A stretch of 64,000 nt of DNA from Furfurilactobacillus milii. Its GTDB lineage: Bacteria; Bacillota; Bacilli; Lactobacillales; Lactobacillaceae. Below are positions 1-8,574 of the stretch, piece by piece. The position numbers and the translations under genes are program-made. The stretch spans positions 248,001 through 312,000 of the forward strand of contig NZ_JAIWJF010000001.1 of assembly GCF_021654115.1 (NCBI RefSeq), written 5' to 3'. The notes under the pieces were generated by a model that worked only from the letters and a program-made list of their open reading frames with translations, did no database searches and had not been told where the DNA came from. The stretch's first letter is position 1. Each line of letters begins with the position of its first letter.

Positions 1-2
1 AA

Positions 3-431
3 CCCTTCACGACGGTGATTATCAAAACGCTAAAATATCGTGGCGCACTCTTTAGCGCCTTCTTGATGGTGATGGTCAGTTCGTTCTGTTTGGCATTGAT
101 TACGACGTCAACATGGCCATGGGTTATCGCGTTGCTGGCATTTATTTCCGGTGTTGGACGTTCCTTGGCGTTAACTGCCTACAATGGCCTGACGTTTGCC
201 GATGTACCTTTAGCTGAACGTAATAGTGCGAACACGCTAACGGCTGTGATTATGACCTTAGCGCAAGGCTTAGGGGTGTCCTTGATTACAGTGATCGTCT
301 CCGTTCTCAGTCAAACAATGACGTTGGGACACGCTTATCAGTTTGGTTTTGTTTTCTTAGGATTGCTCATGTTGTGGCCAATGTTTGAGTTAACGACGGT
401 CAGTCGAAATATCGGTGAAAGTACGATTTAG
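3..431 (+). CDS. MFS transporter, C-terminal part (cut by window start)
   Basis: The reading frame is open from the first bases, so this is the 3' end of a longer gene; the GTG at 15 lies inside the frame and is probably not the start. About 140 residues are visible, with four hydrophobic membrane segments separated by short loops. The stretch ending SVLSQTMTLGHAYQFGF is typical of the last helices of DHA2-type (EmrB/QacA) 14-helix multidrug exporters. Family is inferred from this fragment alone, so substrate cannot be given. Confidence 0.6.
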   Translation, partial: PFTTVIIKTLKYRGALFSAFLMVMVSSFCLALITTSTWPWVIALLAFISGVGRSLALTAYNGLTFADVPLAERNSANTLTAVIMTLAQGLGVSLITVIVSVLSQTMTLGHAYQFGFVFLGLLMLWPMFELTTVSRNIGESTI

Positions 432-529
432 TTTCAAACGACTTACTTTAGGTAGAACAATTTTTCTCATTGACTTTTAATAGTAACGGGCGTATATTTT
501 TGTCAATCAAACAGCAAAACGAATTGATC

Positions 530-778
530 AGGAAAGTAATGTTGATTGTCAGCGCTTAGAGAGCCTCTTTAGCTGAAACGAGGTCGCAGGGCACAACATG
601 AAAATGGCCTGTGATTGGTGTCACTGAACCGCAAGGACAGGTGGCAATGACCGGCACTCATTATTGTGCACGCCATGAAAGTGGCTAGTAAGCATCAAGA
701 TGTAAGTCTTGGTGAAACAAGAATGGTATCGTGCGTGAGCGCTTCTTAAGTGATGGACTTAGGGAGCGCTTATTTTTG
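530..778 (+). promoter_or_regulatory. T-box riboswitch leader, methionine type
   Basis: The leader shows the T-box parts in order: an AGTAA box (535-539), AGAGAG followed by a CCTC/GAGG-closed apical loop (558-582), a specifier-loop-like AACATGA in which ATG (598-600) would be the methionine codon, and a T-box-like antiterminator sequence with the TGGT that pairs with the tRNA acceptor end (724-727). A terminator follows. Uncharged tRNA-Met is expected to stabilise the antiterminator. The downstream MetQ-like gene agrees with a Met specifier. The exact fold was not computed. Confidence 0.8.
738..777 (+). terminator. T-box terminator hairpin
   Basis: A 13-bp stem (738-750 with 758-770, some G-U pairs), beginning AGCGCT, is followed by TATTTTT. 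It is the off-state terminator of the T-box leader and lies 75 bases before the metQ start. Confidence 0.8.
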
Positions 779-852
779 TGTTCAATTTTAAAGCTGTCGA
801 TTATCTGTTTAGTTAACCGTCGTGAATTTGATTTGATAGGGAGAGGTTTAAT

Positions 853-1656
853 ATGAAAAAAACGGGACGTTTATTAGCAGCGTTAGGCATTACGCTTGGA
901 TTGGCGTTGACATTAGCAGGTTGTGGAAAGAGTAGCAATAAAACCGTAAAAGTCGGTGTTGTGGGCGACCAGGATGCGGCCATTTGGAAGGCCGTCGGCA
1001 AGGAGACTGAAAAGAAGGACCACATTACCTTAAAGATTGTGAACTTTACCGACTATACTCAGCCGAATGCGGCGCTGTCAGACCACAGCGTAGAAATTAA
1101 TGCGTTTCAAAGTTTAAACTTCCAAGATGCGTGGAACAAAGCACATCACACTAACATCGTTGCTATTGGGAATACTTATTTTCAACCATTAGCACTGTAT
1201 TCTAATAAGTTTAAGAAATTGTCAGAAATCAAACGCGGTGCGCAGATTGCGATTCCGAATGACGCGGCTAACGAAACACGGGCATTAGTGCTTTTGAAAC
1301 GGGCTGGATTTATCAAACTGAAAAAGGCTAGCTTGCCAACTACTAAGGACGTCACTGAGAATCGATTGGGCTTAAAGTTTACAACTGTCGATGCGGCACA
1401 AACAGCGCGTTCTCTATCCAGTGCGGATGCTGCAGTCGTCAATGGTAACTACGCTTCGGCTGCTAAGCTATCACTTAAGGATGCTCTGTATGCTGAACAC
1501 TTAAAGACAGGTGGTCAGTACATCAATGTTGTTTCAACCTTGAAGAAGGATAAGAACAACGCAACGTACAAAAAGATCGTGAAGGCCTATCAGACGGAGG
1601 CAACCAAGCAGAATTTGAAGAAGTACTACAAAGGAAATACGTTACCGGCTTGGTAG
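853..1656 (+). CDS. metQ: MetQ-like methionine-binding lipoprotein (NlpA family)
   Basis: Substrate-binding lipoprotein of a D/L-methionine ABC importer, anchored outside the membrane. The N-terminus is a classic lipoprotein signal with lipobox LAGC and Cys24; the mature part begins KVGVVGDQDAAIWKAV. The motif YTQPNAALSDHSVEINAFQS matches the NlpA/MetQ ligand-binding region, and 267 residues is the usual size. The start follows AGGGAGAGG. Control by a Met-type T-box directly upstream supports methionine as ligand. It stands alone: no metN or metP is beside it, so it must serve an importer encoded elsewhere. Confidence 0.88.
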   Translation: MKKTGRLLAALGITLGLALTLAGCGKSSNKTVKVGVVGDQDAAIWKAVGKETEKKDHITLKIVNFTDYTQPNAALSDHSVEINAFQSLNFQDAWNKAHHTNIVAIGNTYFQPLALYSNKFKKLSEIKRGAQIAIPNDAANETRALVLLKRAGFIKLKKASLPTTKDVTENRLGLKFTTVDAAQTARSLSSADAAVVNGNYASAAKLSLKDALYAEHLKTGGQYINVVSTLKKDKNNATYKKIVKAYQTEATKQNLKKYYKGNTLPAW

Positions 1657-1701
1657 AATTAATGTTAAATTAGCGAGCATCTGAGAATTTCATCAGACAC
1701 A

Positions 1702-1749
1702 AAAATACCCTTGGATGAATCCGACTGAAGATTCATTCAGGGGTATTTA
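1702..1749. terminator. Bidirectional terminator
   Basis: Near-perfect inverted repeat with arms starting AAATACCC and ending GGGTATTT around ATGAATC/GATTCAT, between the convergent metQ and xylulokinase genes. A/T tracts on both sides allow use from either strand. Confidence 0.75.
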
Positions 1750-1769
1750 CTGTCTAAGCAGTTAATAAA

Positions 1770-1785
1770 TGTTCCACGTGTAACA
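1770..1785. other. parS-like site
   Basis: TGTTCCACGTGTAACA is a 16-bp near-palindrome that fits TGTTNCACGTGNAACA and differs at one defined position from the Bacillus consensus TGTTNCACGTGAAACA. It lies in an intergenic gap. ParB would bind here; see the cluster of similar sites in the window. Confidence 0.6.
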
Positions 1786-1845
1786 TGAATCAATAGTCAT
1801 GCGTGCACGAGTGTCAATAAATTTATAAGGTTAGTCACACACCGA

Positions 1846-3348
1846 CTAACTGTTTTGACGACGCAATTGCAACAGTTGATGGCTTAGAGATGCCGTTGCC
1901 TCGTAAACTTGATGGTACACAGCGTAAAATTGCTCATATTGTGCGACATGCTCCGGTTGCGGCTGATATATTTTACCGTACTGAACAAACTTTGCGACAC
2001 AAGTTTTCCAGTCAGGATACCAACCCAATCCCATGGCGGCAATCATGGCAGCTCCTAATCCAGGACCCTGTTCATTAACAAGGCTGGTGACTGGTGCATT
2101 AAAAATATCTGCCTGTAGTTGCAGCCAAAACGAACTTTTGGCGCCACCACCAATAGAGACAACCTGTGAAAATGTACGATGGTTGTTCTGATAAATTTGC
2201 AAAACATCTTTAAAAGAATAAGTGATTCCTTCCAGCACTGATCGAATAAAGTCGCCTTGAGTCTGAACACCATCTACGCCAATAAAACTGCCGCGAATAT
2301 CGGCATCTGCGTAGGGTGCTCGCTCTCCTACAATGTATGGTGTAAAGATAAGCCCGTTTGCGCCGATTGGCCGCTCGGCGGCTAGACTAGTGAGTTCATC
2401 AAAAGAATGTTCTGGAAGAAAAGTCCGTTTGAACCAGCCAAGACTGTAACCCGCGGCTAGGGTAACGCCCATGGAATAGTATTGGTCAGTGATCCCATGA
2501 TCTTCAAATTGAAGCACACCACGGTAATTGCTTGTTTTAGGTTCCGTCTTCAGAACAACGCCAGAGGTCCCAATGCTTACCATAACTTGTTTGTCATCAA
2601 CAATACCGGCGCCAATCGCGCCTGCAGCGTTATCTGCTGCACCTCCGAAGACTTTAGTGCTAGTAGATAGACCAGAGAAGGATGCGTAACTGCTCGTAAT
2701 ATTGCCGACGAAATCCGTGGAATTAATTAACGGCGGGCATAAATCGATGTCGATGTTTAATGCATCCAGGATTTCTTTGCTCCAAGTACCTTCGTTAACG
2801 TCAAGCATGACCGTTCCAGTGGCATCAGAGTAGTCAATAGCTAATTTGCCAGTCATTCTAAAACGAACATAATCTTTGGGAAGCAAAACCGTAGCAATCT
2901 GTTTATAAATTTCTGGCTCATTTTCTTTGACCCACAGTAACTTGGGCAGCGTGAACCCCTCTAAAGGTTGATTCTTAGTGATTGTTTCAAAACGATCACC
3001 CAAAACGTCTGTAATTTCATGACGCTGTTTTGCTGCGCGGGTGTCATTCCACAAGATTGCAGGCCGCAGTATTTGATGATTTTCGTCAAGCAGAACGAGG
3101 CCATGCATTTGACCAGAATAACTGATGCCTTCAATGTCTTCTGGTTTGAGATGATCTTTCAGGATTAAATTTACAATGGCAACAGTGGTCCCAGATACCC
3201 AGTCTTCAGGATTTTGTTCACTGTACCCAGGATGTGGTTGGTTGAGTGGATAATCAAACGATTGCTGAGCAACAATCACACCTTCCTGGTTAACGGCTGA
3301 AACCTTGACAGCGCTCGTGCCAAGATCGATGCCCAATACATAACTCAT
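1846..3348 (-). CDS. xylB: Xylulokinase
   Basis: FGGY-family sugar kinase that makes D-xylulose 5-phosphate from D-xylulose and ATP. The N-terminal ATPase motif reads [11 protein letters not shown], the substrate region has [10 protein letters not shown] and SGQMHG, the second lobe starts near [14 protein letters not shown], and the FGGY signature equivalent lies near [11 protein letters not shown]. At 500 residues it is full length. The ATG lies just upstream of the galM stop in this minus-strand operon, with a GAGGGGG ribosome site overlapping the galM end. Beside a lyxose isomerase, its substrate should be xylulose derived from D-lyxose; the product would enter the phosphoketolase route. 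Confidence 0.92.
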   Translation of the reverse strand: MSYVLGIDLGTSAVKVSAVNQEGVIVAQQSFDYPLNQPHPGYSEQNPEDWVSGTTVAIVNLILKDHLKPEDIEGISYSGQMHGLVLLDENHQILRPAILWNDTRAAKQRHEITDVLGDRFETITKNQPLEGFTLPKLLWVKENEPEIYKQIATVLLPKDYVRFRMTGKLAIDYSDATGTVMLDVNEGTWSKEILDALNIDIDLCPPLINSTDFVGNITSSYASFSGLSTSTKVFGGAADNAAGAIGAGIVDDKQVMVSIGTSGVVLKTEPKTSNYRGVLQFEDHGITDQYYSMGVTLAAGYSLGWFKRTFLPEHSFDELTSLAAERPIGANGLIFTPYIVGERAPYADADIRGSFIGVDGVQTQGDFIRSVLEGITYSFKDVLQIYQNNHRTFSQVVSIGGGAKSSFWLQLQADIFNAPVTSLVNEQGPGLGAAMIAAMGLGWYPDWKTCVAKFVQYGKIYQPQPEHVAQYEQFYAVYHQVYEATASLSHQLLQLRRQNS

Positions 3349-3350
3349 GC

Positions 3351-4391
3351 TTAGACCCCCTCAGAAACATGGTACCGTGCGTGATACGTTTGATTAACGC
3401 CTGCTTTTAAAATCATGTTACCAAAACCTTCGAGGTTAATCGCATTGGAAAGAATATGTGGTTCCACTGCAATACCAAGGAATGGTTTTCCTACACCCTT
3501 ATTAGTTTGCATGGTTGGTGTAAACCCATTGGCTGTAAAAATAGTAACCCCGTTACGATCCGCAGTCGTTTGCAAGGTTAAGTTGCTTTCTTGATTACGA
3601 ATGGTAACGTCGGCACCTGCAGGCGTGAGAAAAGTATCGTCAATCCCAGCGCCGTGATTACTGTCAATAATGCTTTTAATTGCTTGACCAACATTTTTAA
3701 AATTTCTATAATCATACATTTCGTTGTCAATAGAAGCCAGAATGCCGTTTGGCACATGTTCCTCATCCAATGCTTCAACAAATTGAGCATTGCTCTTTAT
3801 GTCATGGTTTCTGATGTCTTGATTATCCTTATTTAAGTTGAAGTAGGCATGACAAGTGGGACTGAACAAGGTGTCAGTATCACAGATGGCTTGGTAAGTG
3901 ATGTCAACAGCGTCGTCTTCTGAAAGCGAATAAGTGACTGTTACTGTCATGGCGCCAGGAAAACCGTCCAAAGACTGGTCTACTTGTCGACTGAATTGAA
4001 GGTAGTTATCACCATCGTCCGTGGACAAAATAGTTCCTTCCCACTGCAAATAAGCAAATCCGTGGGGGCCGCCATGAAGAGTGGTAGCGCCTTCATTTTG
4101 CTGTAACTGAAACTGCTTTCCGCCAAGCGTAAAACGACCATTTTTAATTCGACCAGTTACACGGCCAATTGTGGCGCCTAAATAGAATGGATTGTTTAAA
4201 TAATGCGCAATATCAGGTTCATTTAATAACACATTTTGTGTCGTTTGATCCTGACGTGCTAAACGGTATTCGTACCAGGTTGCCCCAAAATCCAATACAC
4301 TAATACTCGAACCACGTTTGTTGATTAATGTAAACTTCTTAATAAGACGACCGTTATGATGATCAAATTCTTCGATTTTGTTAGTAATCAT
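3351..4391 (-). CDS. galM: Aldose 1-epimerase (mutarotase)
   Basis: Interconverts alpha and beta anomers of aldoses in the cytoplasm. Family motifs are visible: [16 protein letters not shown], the active-site stretch [19 protein letters not shown] with its catalytic-type His, and a late conserved Glu in [11 protein letters not shown]. Length 346 is typical. The start has an AGGAGG ribosome site. It sits between the sugar porter and xylulokinase in one transcript, so it probably supplies the anomer of lyxose used by the isomerase. Confidence 0.9.
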   Translation of the reverse strand: MITNKIEEFDHHNGRLIKKFTLINKRGSSISVLDFGATWYEYRLARQDQTTQNVLLNEPDIAHYLNNPFYLGATIGRVTGRIKNGRFTLGGKQFQLQQNEGATTLHGGPHGFAYLQWEGTILSTDDGDNYLQFSRQVDQSLDGFPGAMTVTVTYSLSEDDAVDITYQAICDTDTLFSPTCHAYFNLNKDNQDIRNHDIKSNAQFVEALDEEHVPNGILASIDNEMYDYRNFKNVGQAIKSIIDSNHGAGIDDTFLTPAGADVTIRNQESNLTLQTTADRNGVTIFTANGFTPTMQTNKGVGKPFLGIAVEPHILSNAINLEGFGNMILKAGVNQTYHARYHVSEGV

Positions 4392-4406
4392 AATGTCCTC
4401 CTACCA

Positions 4407-5765
4407 TTATTTAGCGCGGTTGTGCAGCTCTTGCTCAATATCTTCAAGGCTACGGCCGCGGGTTTCGAATACGAATTTTGAAACGAATACAATTGCTAAA
4501 ATACAAATAATCCCGTAAATAGCGAAGATTGATGTTCCTAACCAAGTTAATAAAATTGGGAAAGTTAATGAGACGATTAAGTCAGCAAACCAGTCGATAA
4601 CACTCGCAAAACCAGTTCCTAACCCACGCACGTTTAACGGGAAGACTTCTGCCATTACGACCCAGGCAATTGGTCCCCAAGTTGCAGAGAAGAAAACAAT
4701 GTACACGGCAAGGGCAATCATAACGATCCAGGCAGAGAGTCCAGACCCTTTTTCAGCAAAATTAGTTACGATTGCCAGTGTAAATAGTGAGACCGCCATG
4801 CCAACGGAACCAAAGTTAAGCAGCGTGCGACGGTTAAACTTATCCATGATAATGACAGCAATACCGGTAGTAATAACGGAGACGACACCTATCCCAACAG
4901 TCCCTAAAATGGCAGCCGAATTTCCGAGTCCCACCTGTGAAAAGATGGTTGGAGCGTAATATAAAACGGTGTTACATCCAGTAATCTGTTGGAAGATACA
5001 TAGTCCAACAGCAATTACCAATGCAGGGTGGACAAGTTTTGAGAATAAGTCTTTTAGAGTACCAGATTCTTGTTTGTTAGCTTTTTCAATAACTGAGAGT
5101 TCATCGTTAACTTCTTCTTCATTGTCTCCCCGAAGACGCATTAATACATTTTTGGCATCCTCAGTTCGCCCAACTTTGTATAAGAATCGTGGACTTTCAG
5201 GTAGCAATACACCACCAATCAATAGGATGATTGCTGGTAGTGCAGCAAATGCTAGCATATAACGCCAGCCGTTTGTGACGTTAGCAAAACTATAGTCAAT
5301 GATGTAGGCCAGTAAGATACCAGTCATAATCATTAATTGGTTAAGACTGGAAAGCGTGCCCCGGATACGAGCAGGCGAGATTTCAGCTAGGTACATTGGT
5401 ACTAGTGCCGACGCACCACCGACGGCGACACCTAAGATGACCCGGGCAATGACCAAGACTATCACATCAGGTGAAAAACCTGACAGTAGGGCACCAATTA
5501 AGAAAATTAATGCTGAGAGCATCACCATTTTCTTGCGCCCGAACCGATCGGACATTGGACTGATGATAGCAGCCCCAATAATGGCACCTAAAAGAACAGC
5601 ACTAACGACTAGGCCCTGCTCCAGGGAGGTAAGTTTCATTTCTGCTCGAATGTAAAGCAATGCACCAGAGATAACACCTGTATCGTAACCAAATAATAAT
5701 CCGCCTAGCGCACCAAAAAAGTAAATATACCAACTGCTGCGGCTTTTTGCCGTTTTGTTTGTCAT
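4407..5765 (-). CDS. Sugar:H+ symporter (MFS sugar porter family)
   Basis: Twelve-helix sugar porter related to XylE/AraE. Signature motifs are present: GYDTGVISGAL in helix 1, SDRFGRKK after helix 2, VPMYLAEISPARIRGTL after helix 4, QQITGCNTVLYYAPTIF in helix 7 and PLNVRGLGTG near the end. I place the start at the ATG of MTNKTAKS, preceded by AAAGGAGA, instead of the longer upstream reading. That gives 452 residues, the usual size. Its place between the lyxose isomerase and mutarotase suggests it imports D-lyxose or a similar pentose, which is inference from context. Confidence 0.88.
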   Translation of the reverse strand: MTNKTAKSRSSWYIYFFGALGGLLFGYDTGVISGALLYIRAEMKLTSLEQGLVVSAVLLGAIIGAAIISPMSDRFGRKKMVMLSALIFLIGALLSGFSPDVIVLVIARVILGVAVGGASALVPMYLAEISPARIRGTLSSLNQLMIMTGILLAYIIDYSFANVTNGWRYMLAFAALPAIILLIGGVLLPESPRFLYKVGRTEDAKNVLMRLRGDNEEEVNDELSVIEKANKQESGTLKDLFSKLVHPALVIAVGLCIFQQITGCNTVLYYAPTIFSQVGLGNSAAILGTVGIGVVSVITTGIAVIIMDKFNRRTLLNFGSVGMAVSLFTLAIVTNFAEKGSGLSAWIVMIALAVYIVFFSATWGPIAWVVMAEVFPLNVRGLGTGFASVIDWFADLIVSLTFPILLTWLGTSIFAIYGIICILAIVFVSKFVFETRGRSLEDIEQELHNRAK

Positions 5766-5787
5766 GATGCTTCTCCTTTCAAGAAAA

Positions 5788-5848
5788 GTGTCCTTATTCC
5801 TAACTCGGGAACGAGGACACGGCATGTTCAAACATTAGTTAGAACATG
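5788..5848 (-). other. Two intercistronic stem-loops
   Basis: Between the lyxose isomerase stop and the porter start are two hairpins: CATGTTC pairing with GAACATG (5823-5848) and GTGTCCT pairing with AGGACAC (5788-5820). Neither has a T-tract, so they are more likely mRNA processing or stability elements than terminators. Confidence 0.4.
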
Positions 5849-5870
5849 AATACCAGCTATTAAAAGATGA

Positions 5871-6566
5871 TTATTTGTTACCACGCAGTGTAGGATAATC
5901 AGCGAATAGAACATGACGAATAGGTTCATCTTCGTCCACGTTCGAAAAACGTGGTACTGGTTCAAAGAAGCGATTGTCGACGTTGTCATCATTTGATGAA
6001 GAAACTTCCCAAACCATGATCTTGCCTGTGCCTTTGCGACCCATCCAACGGTGATAGATGCGTTGTGTCATTGTGACACTTTCTCCGGGTTCCAATGAAA
6101 CGACGCCACCGGCAGGAACCGTGATTTTCTTGCCATCCTTAACTAAATGCACACCTGATTCTTTATCGAGTTGTTCATCGGCTGTTGCGTTGTAAACGGT
6201 AATGTCGAGAATACCGCCGCCACGGTTGATAGTGTCTTCTTCCTTAATCTTGTGGAAGTGCATTGGTAATTCTTGACCGTCTTCAAGGATCAAAATTTTT
6301 TCACAGTAAGGTTTTGGATAAGTTTTTTTGTCGTTGAAATTACCATTACGGAAAGTGAACGTAGCCAAGCCACGTTTAGCAAAGTCATCACTGCCAAAGT
6401 CTGTGACATCCCATCCCAACATGTTGTCAAAGATTTCCTGATATTCTGGGCCGGCATTCTTCACGTCTTCGGTTGTCCAGTTAGCAAACTCTGGGAAATA
6501 AACTTTGTGTTCTGAGGCAAAAGCAATTAAGTTATCCAAAATGGTGTTAATTTGTGAACGTTTCAT
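5871..6566 (-). CDS. D-lyxose isomerase (cupin)
   Basis: D-lyxose ketol-isomerase family, converting D-lyxose to D-xylulose with a bound divalent metal. The cupin core shows PMHFHKIKEED, giving His103, His105 and Glu110 as metal ligands, and YHRW with His172 as the fourth. The family opening MKRSQIN and the LGWDVTDFGS block are present; 231 residues is normal. First gene of the operon, behind a LacI operator and a cre box. Together with the porter, mutarotase and xylulokinase downstream it forms a short D-lyxose to xylulose 5-phosphate pathway. Confidence 0.9.
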   Translation of the reverse strand: MKRSQINTILDNLIAFASEHKVYFPEFANWTTEDVKNAGPEYQEIFDNMLGWDVTDFGSDDFAKRGLATFTFRNGNFNDKKTYPKPYCEKILILEDGQELPMHFHKIKEEDTINRGGGILDITVYNATADEQLDKESGVHLVKDGKKITVPAGGVVSLEPGESVTMTQRIYHRWMGRKGTGKIMVWEVSSSNDDNVDNRFFEPVPRFSNVDEDEPIRHVLFADYPTLRGNK

Positions 6567-6621
6567 GATATATAAATCTCCTTAGGTATAAGACTAGGTA
6601 TTTGTTAGCTGATTTAACGAA

Positions 6622-6637
6622 ATGAAATCGATTTCAT
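6622..6637. promoter_or_regulatory. LacI-family operator, operon copy
   Basis: Perfect 16-bp palindrome ATGAAATCGATTTCAT upstream of the lyxose isomerase. An identical copy lies in the promoter of the linked LacI gene (7716-7731). The central CG and the symmetry are typical of LacI/GalR operators. Confidence 0.8.
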
Positions 6638-6644
6638 AAAAGAC

Positions 6645-6671
6645 CATAAAAATCATTAATGGATTTTTATG
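6645..6671 (-). terminator. Weak AT-rich hairpin after lacI
   Basis: Perfect 10-bp inverted repeat, CATAAAAATC against GATTTTTATG with a 7-base loop, between the regulator and the isomerase. It may partly end the regulator transcript. The T-run is inside the stem, so strength is uncertain. Confidence 0.35.
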
Positions 6672-6682
6672 TAATGCACTTA

Positions 6683-6697
6683 AGGAAGCGCTTACAA
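6683..6697 (-). promoter_or_regulatory. CcpA cre box
   Basis: On the minus strand TTGTAAGCGCTTCCT fits the cre consensus WTGNAANCGNWNNCW at every position. It is placed to give carbon catabolite repression of the lyxose operon. Confidence 0.7.
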
Positions 6698-6722
6698 AAG
6701 CTCTGATAAAAAAAGTAATTTA

Positions 6723-7700
6723 TTACCGAATTACTAATTTAGTCCGGACGATGTCATGCGTCACGGGGCGATCAGGATTAGCGAGGCGATCCATGAGTGT
6801 AATAAACGCTTTGGTACCAATAAGATATGCTGGCTGATCTACTGAAATAATAGGATATTGAACAAAATCAAACCAAGGCTGATCATCAAAAACGGCTAGT
6901 TTCATATCCTCAATTTGCCATTCTTTAAGGACCTTCAGCACATTCATTAGAATCACATTGTTACCACAGAAGAGAGCATCGCACTGATTAGTTTGAATGA
7001 GATTAAGTGCCAATTCAGCTGTGTGTTTACCAAGGTAATCATCAAGTGCAATATCTTGCTCACGAATCGGAAAATCATGAGCTGTTAGTGCTTTTCGGAA
7101 GCCATTTAAACGCTCTGTACCGGTTGTGGCGACGGGGCTAACAATGGCATTAACGCGGGTTGCGCCTTGTTTAATTAAAGCGTCAACAGCGTTAAAACTG
7201 CCCTTTTCGTTATCAACTAAAACTGTGTCGTATAAATTGGCATCTTTACCTTGTGGCATACGATCGATGAAGACGAGAGGCATGTCATTGACCATTGAAT
7301 GATAATTGGCATGATTACCGGTGCTAGCCAGAATGATGCCATCCGCCTGATGATCAACTAGCATATTGATATAACGTTGTTCTTTATCTGGATTTTCGTC
7401 AGTGTTGCAAACAATCACAGAGTAGCCACGCTTAGTAGCCGCATCTTCGATACCACGGACGAGGGTAGTGAAAAACGGATTCAATACATTTGAAATAACC
7501 ACACCAATAGTTTTGGTAGTGTGATTTCGCATGCTTTGTGCGAGGGCACTCGGCCGATACTGCAATTCGTCCATCCCATCTTTAACCTTCTGGATTGTTT
7601 GTTTGCTGACCAATTCAGGTTGGTTAAGAACACGAGAAACGGTTGCTTCTGATACTCCCGCATATTGTGCTATTTGTTTAATAGTAACTTGCTTTGACAA
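6723..7700 (-). CDS. LacI-family transcriptional regulator of the lyxose genes
   Basis: 325-residue LacI/GalR repressor: N-terminal helix-turn-helix VTIKQIAQYAGVSEATVSRVLNQ, hinge PSALAQSMR, then a periplasmic-binding-protein-like domain starting TIGVVISNVLNPFF. The gene is upstream of and codirectional with the lyxose operon. Identical palindromes lie in its own promoter and in the operon leader, implying autoregulation and control of the operon. The effector is presumably a lyxose-derived sugar (inference). Confidence 0.88.
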   Translation of the reverse strand: MSKQVTIKQIAQYAGVSEATVSRVLNQPELVSKQTIQKVKDGMDELQYRPSALAQSMRNHTTKTIGVVISNVLNPFFTTLVRGIEDAATKRGYSVIVCNTDENPDKEQRYINMLVDHQADGIILASTGNHANYHSMVNDMPLVFIDRMPQGKDANLYDTVLVDNEKGSFNAVDALIKQGATRVNAIVSPVATTGTERLNGFRKALTAHDFPIREQDIALDDYLGKHTAELALNLIQTNQCDALFCGNNVILMNVLKVLKEWQIEDMKLAVFDDQPWFDFVQYPIISVDQPAYLIGTKAFITLMDRLANPDRPVTHDIVRTKLVIR

Positions 7701-7715
7701 TTTTTTGCCGCCTTT

Positions 7716-7764
7716 ATGAAATCGATTTCATATACAAGATAAACCCTAAAAATTTGTGTGTCAA
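7716..7764 (-). promoter_or_regulatory. lacI promoter with overlapping operator
   Basis: On the minus strand a TTGACA -35 box (7759-7764), a 17-base spacer and a TATCTT -10 box (7736-7741) are followed at the start point by the second ATGAAATCGATTTCAT palindrome (7716-7731). Confidence 0.75.
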
Positions 7765-7780
7765 GATAACTTTATTATTT

Positions 7781-7795
7781 TTGATAGCGCTTTCT
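7781..7795. promoter_or_regulatory. cre-like box upstream of lacI
   Basis: TTGATAGCGCTTTCT matches the cre consensus with one mismatch, just upstream of the lacI -35 box. Confidence 0.4.
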
Positions 7796-7831
7796 TAATT
7801 TGCTATACAGATGTTTGGATATGTATAAACA

Positions 7832-7873
7832 AAAACGACATGTACTCAATGTGGCTAAGTACATGTCGTTTTA
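7832..7873. terminator. Bidirectional terminator
   Basis: Perfect 14-bp stem, AAACGACATGTACT with AGTACATGTCGTTT, flanked by A and T runs. It ends the minus-strand MarR/MFS operon that finishes at 7962. Confidence 0.8.
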
Positions 7874-7935
7874 TGCGGTTAAAATTCACTACGATTTTTG
7901 TCTTTTGGAACTGAAAGTTCTTGAGAAACTTTCTT

Positions 7936-7951
7936 TGTTACACGTGAAACA
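7936..7951. other. parS site
   Basis: TGTTACACGTGAAACA matches the Bacillus parS consensus TGTTNCACGTGAAACA exactly. It lies between the operon end (7962) and its terminator. Confidence 0.75.
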
Positions 7952-7961
7952 GACAGATCTT

Positions 7962-8546
7962 TTAGGCGAGTGCAGAAGGCGCCTTAAGTTGTGGTCCTTT
8001 GCCTTCACGAGCTAAGACCCAGTCATCAAGATTCCACTCTTCTGTTCCACGACGCCATTGACCGAAGTCCCAGCGTGATTCGCGCTCGATTTCAACAATT
8101 TCGTTGTTTGGTCCAATTGAGACCCAATTATAGGAACCGTTGTGATGAGCGAACTTGACCCACAGAATCGGCGTGGTTACGAGTTGACCAGCATCATTGG
8201 TGAAGGTGCGCGTTTCTTGGTCAATGCGCATGAAGCTCAGTTGATGAGCGTAAGCTGAATCAATGGATTGAAAGACCTGAGTCGCAAGGTTGATTGCTTG
8301 TTGACTCCTTGGCAAGCTGCCTAGTTCTTCGAAACTGAAGTTGTTGTAGCTGATGAGGCGGTTGTCGCTACCGTAAATAACCGTTACGTGAGCGTTATTG
8401 AGAACTACTGGACCTTCCTTTTGGTAGCGAACGACGGTTACCTGTTCGCCATTACGAGGGTGTTGTTCACGGCTAACTGCAACGAAATCATCTGGAATAA
8501 CAAGGTTACGGTTTTCTTTGCCGTTAACGTTCAAATACTTTGTCAT
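7962..8546 (-). CDS. Uncharacterised protein, paralogue A of a pair
   Basis: I do not recognise the family. The start is the ATG of MTKYLNV, after GGAGGATTTT; longer readings would overlap the MFS gene. It encodes 194 residues without signal peptide or membrane segment. It is roughly 60% identical by eye to the protein at 10337-10918, sharing the blocks NNAHVTVI, SYNNFS, TPILWVKF, NGSYNWVS and an EEWN-DDWVL tail. A middle stretch (LPRSQQAINLATQVFQSID, then alternating strands ending in IVEIERES) is vaguely like a PepSY fold, which is only a guess. Last gene of a MarR-controlled operon with an MFS exporter between the two paralogues. Confidence 0.8.
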   Translation of the reverse strand: MTKYLNVNGKENRNLVIPDDFVAVSREQHPRNGEQVTVVRYQKEGPVVLNNAHVTVIYGSDNRLISYNNFSFEELGSLPRSQQAINLATQVFQSIDSAYAHQLSFMRIDQETRTFTNDAGQLVTTPILWVKFAHHNGSYNWVSIGPNNEIVEIERESRWDFGQWRRGTEEWNLDDWVLAREGKGPQLKAPSALA

Positions 8547-8574
8547 AAGAAAATCCTCCAATTTTAAAGAGATG

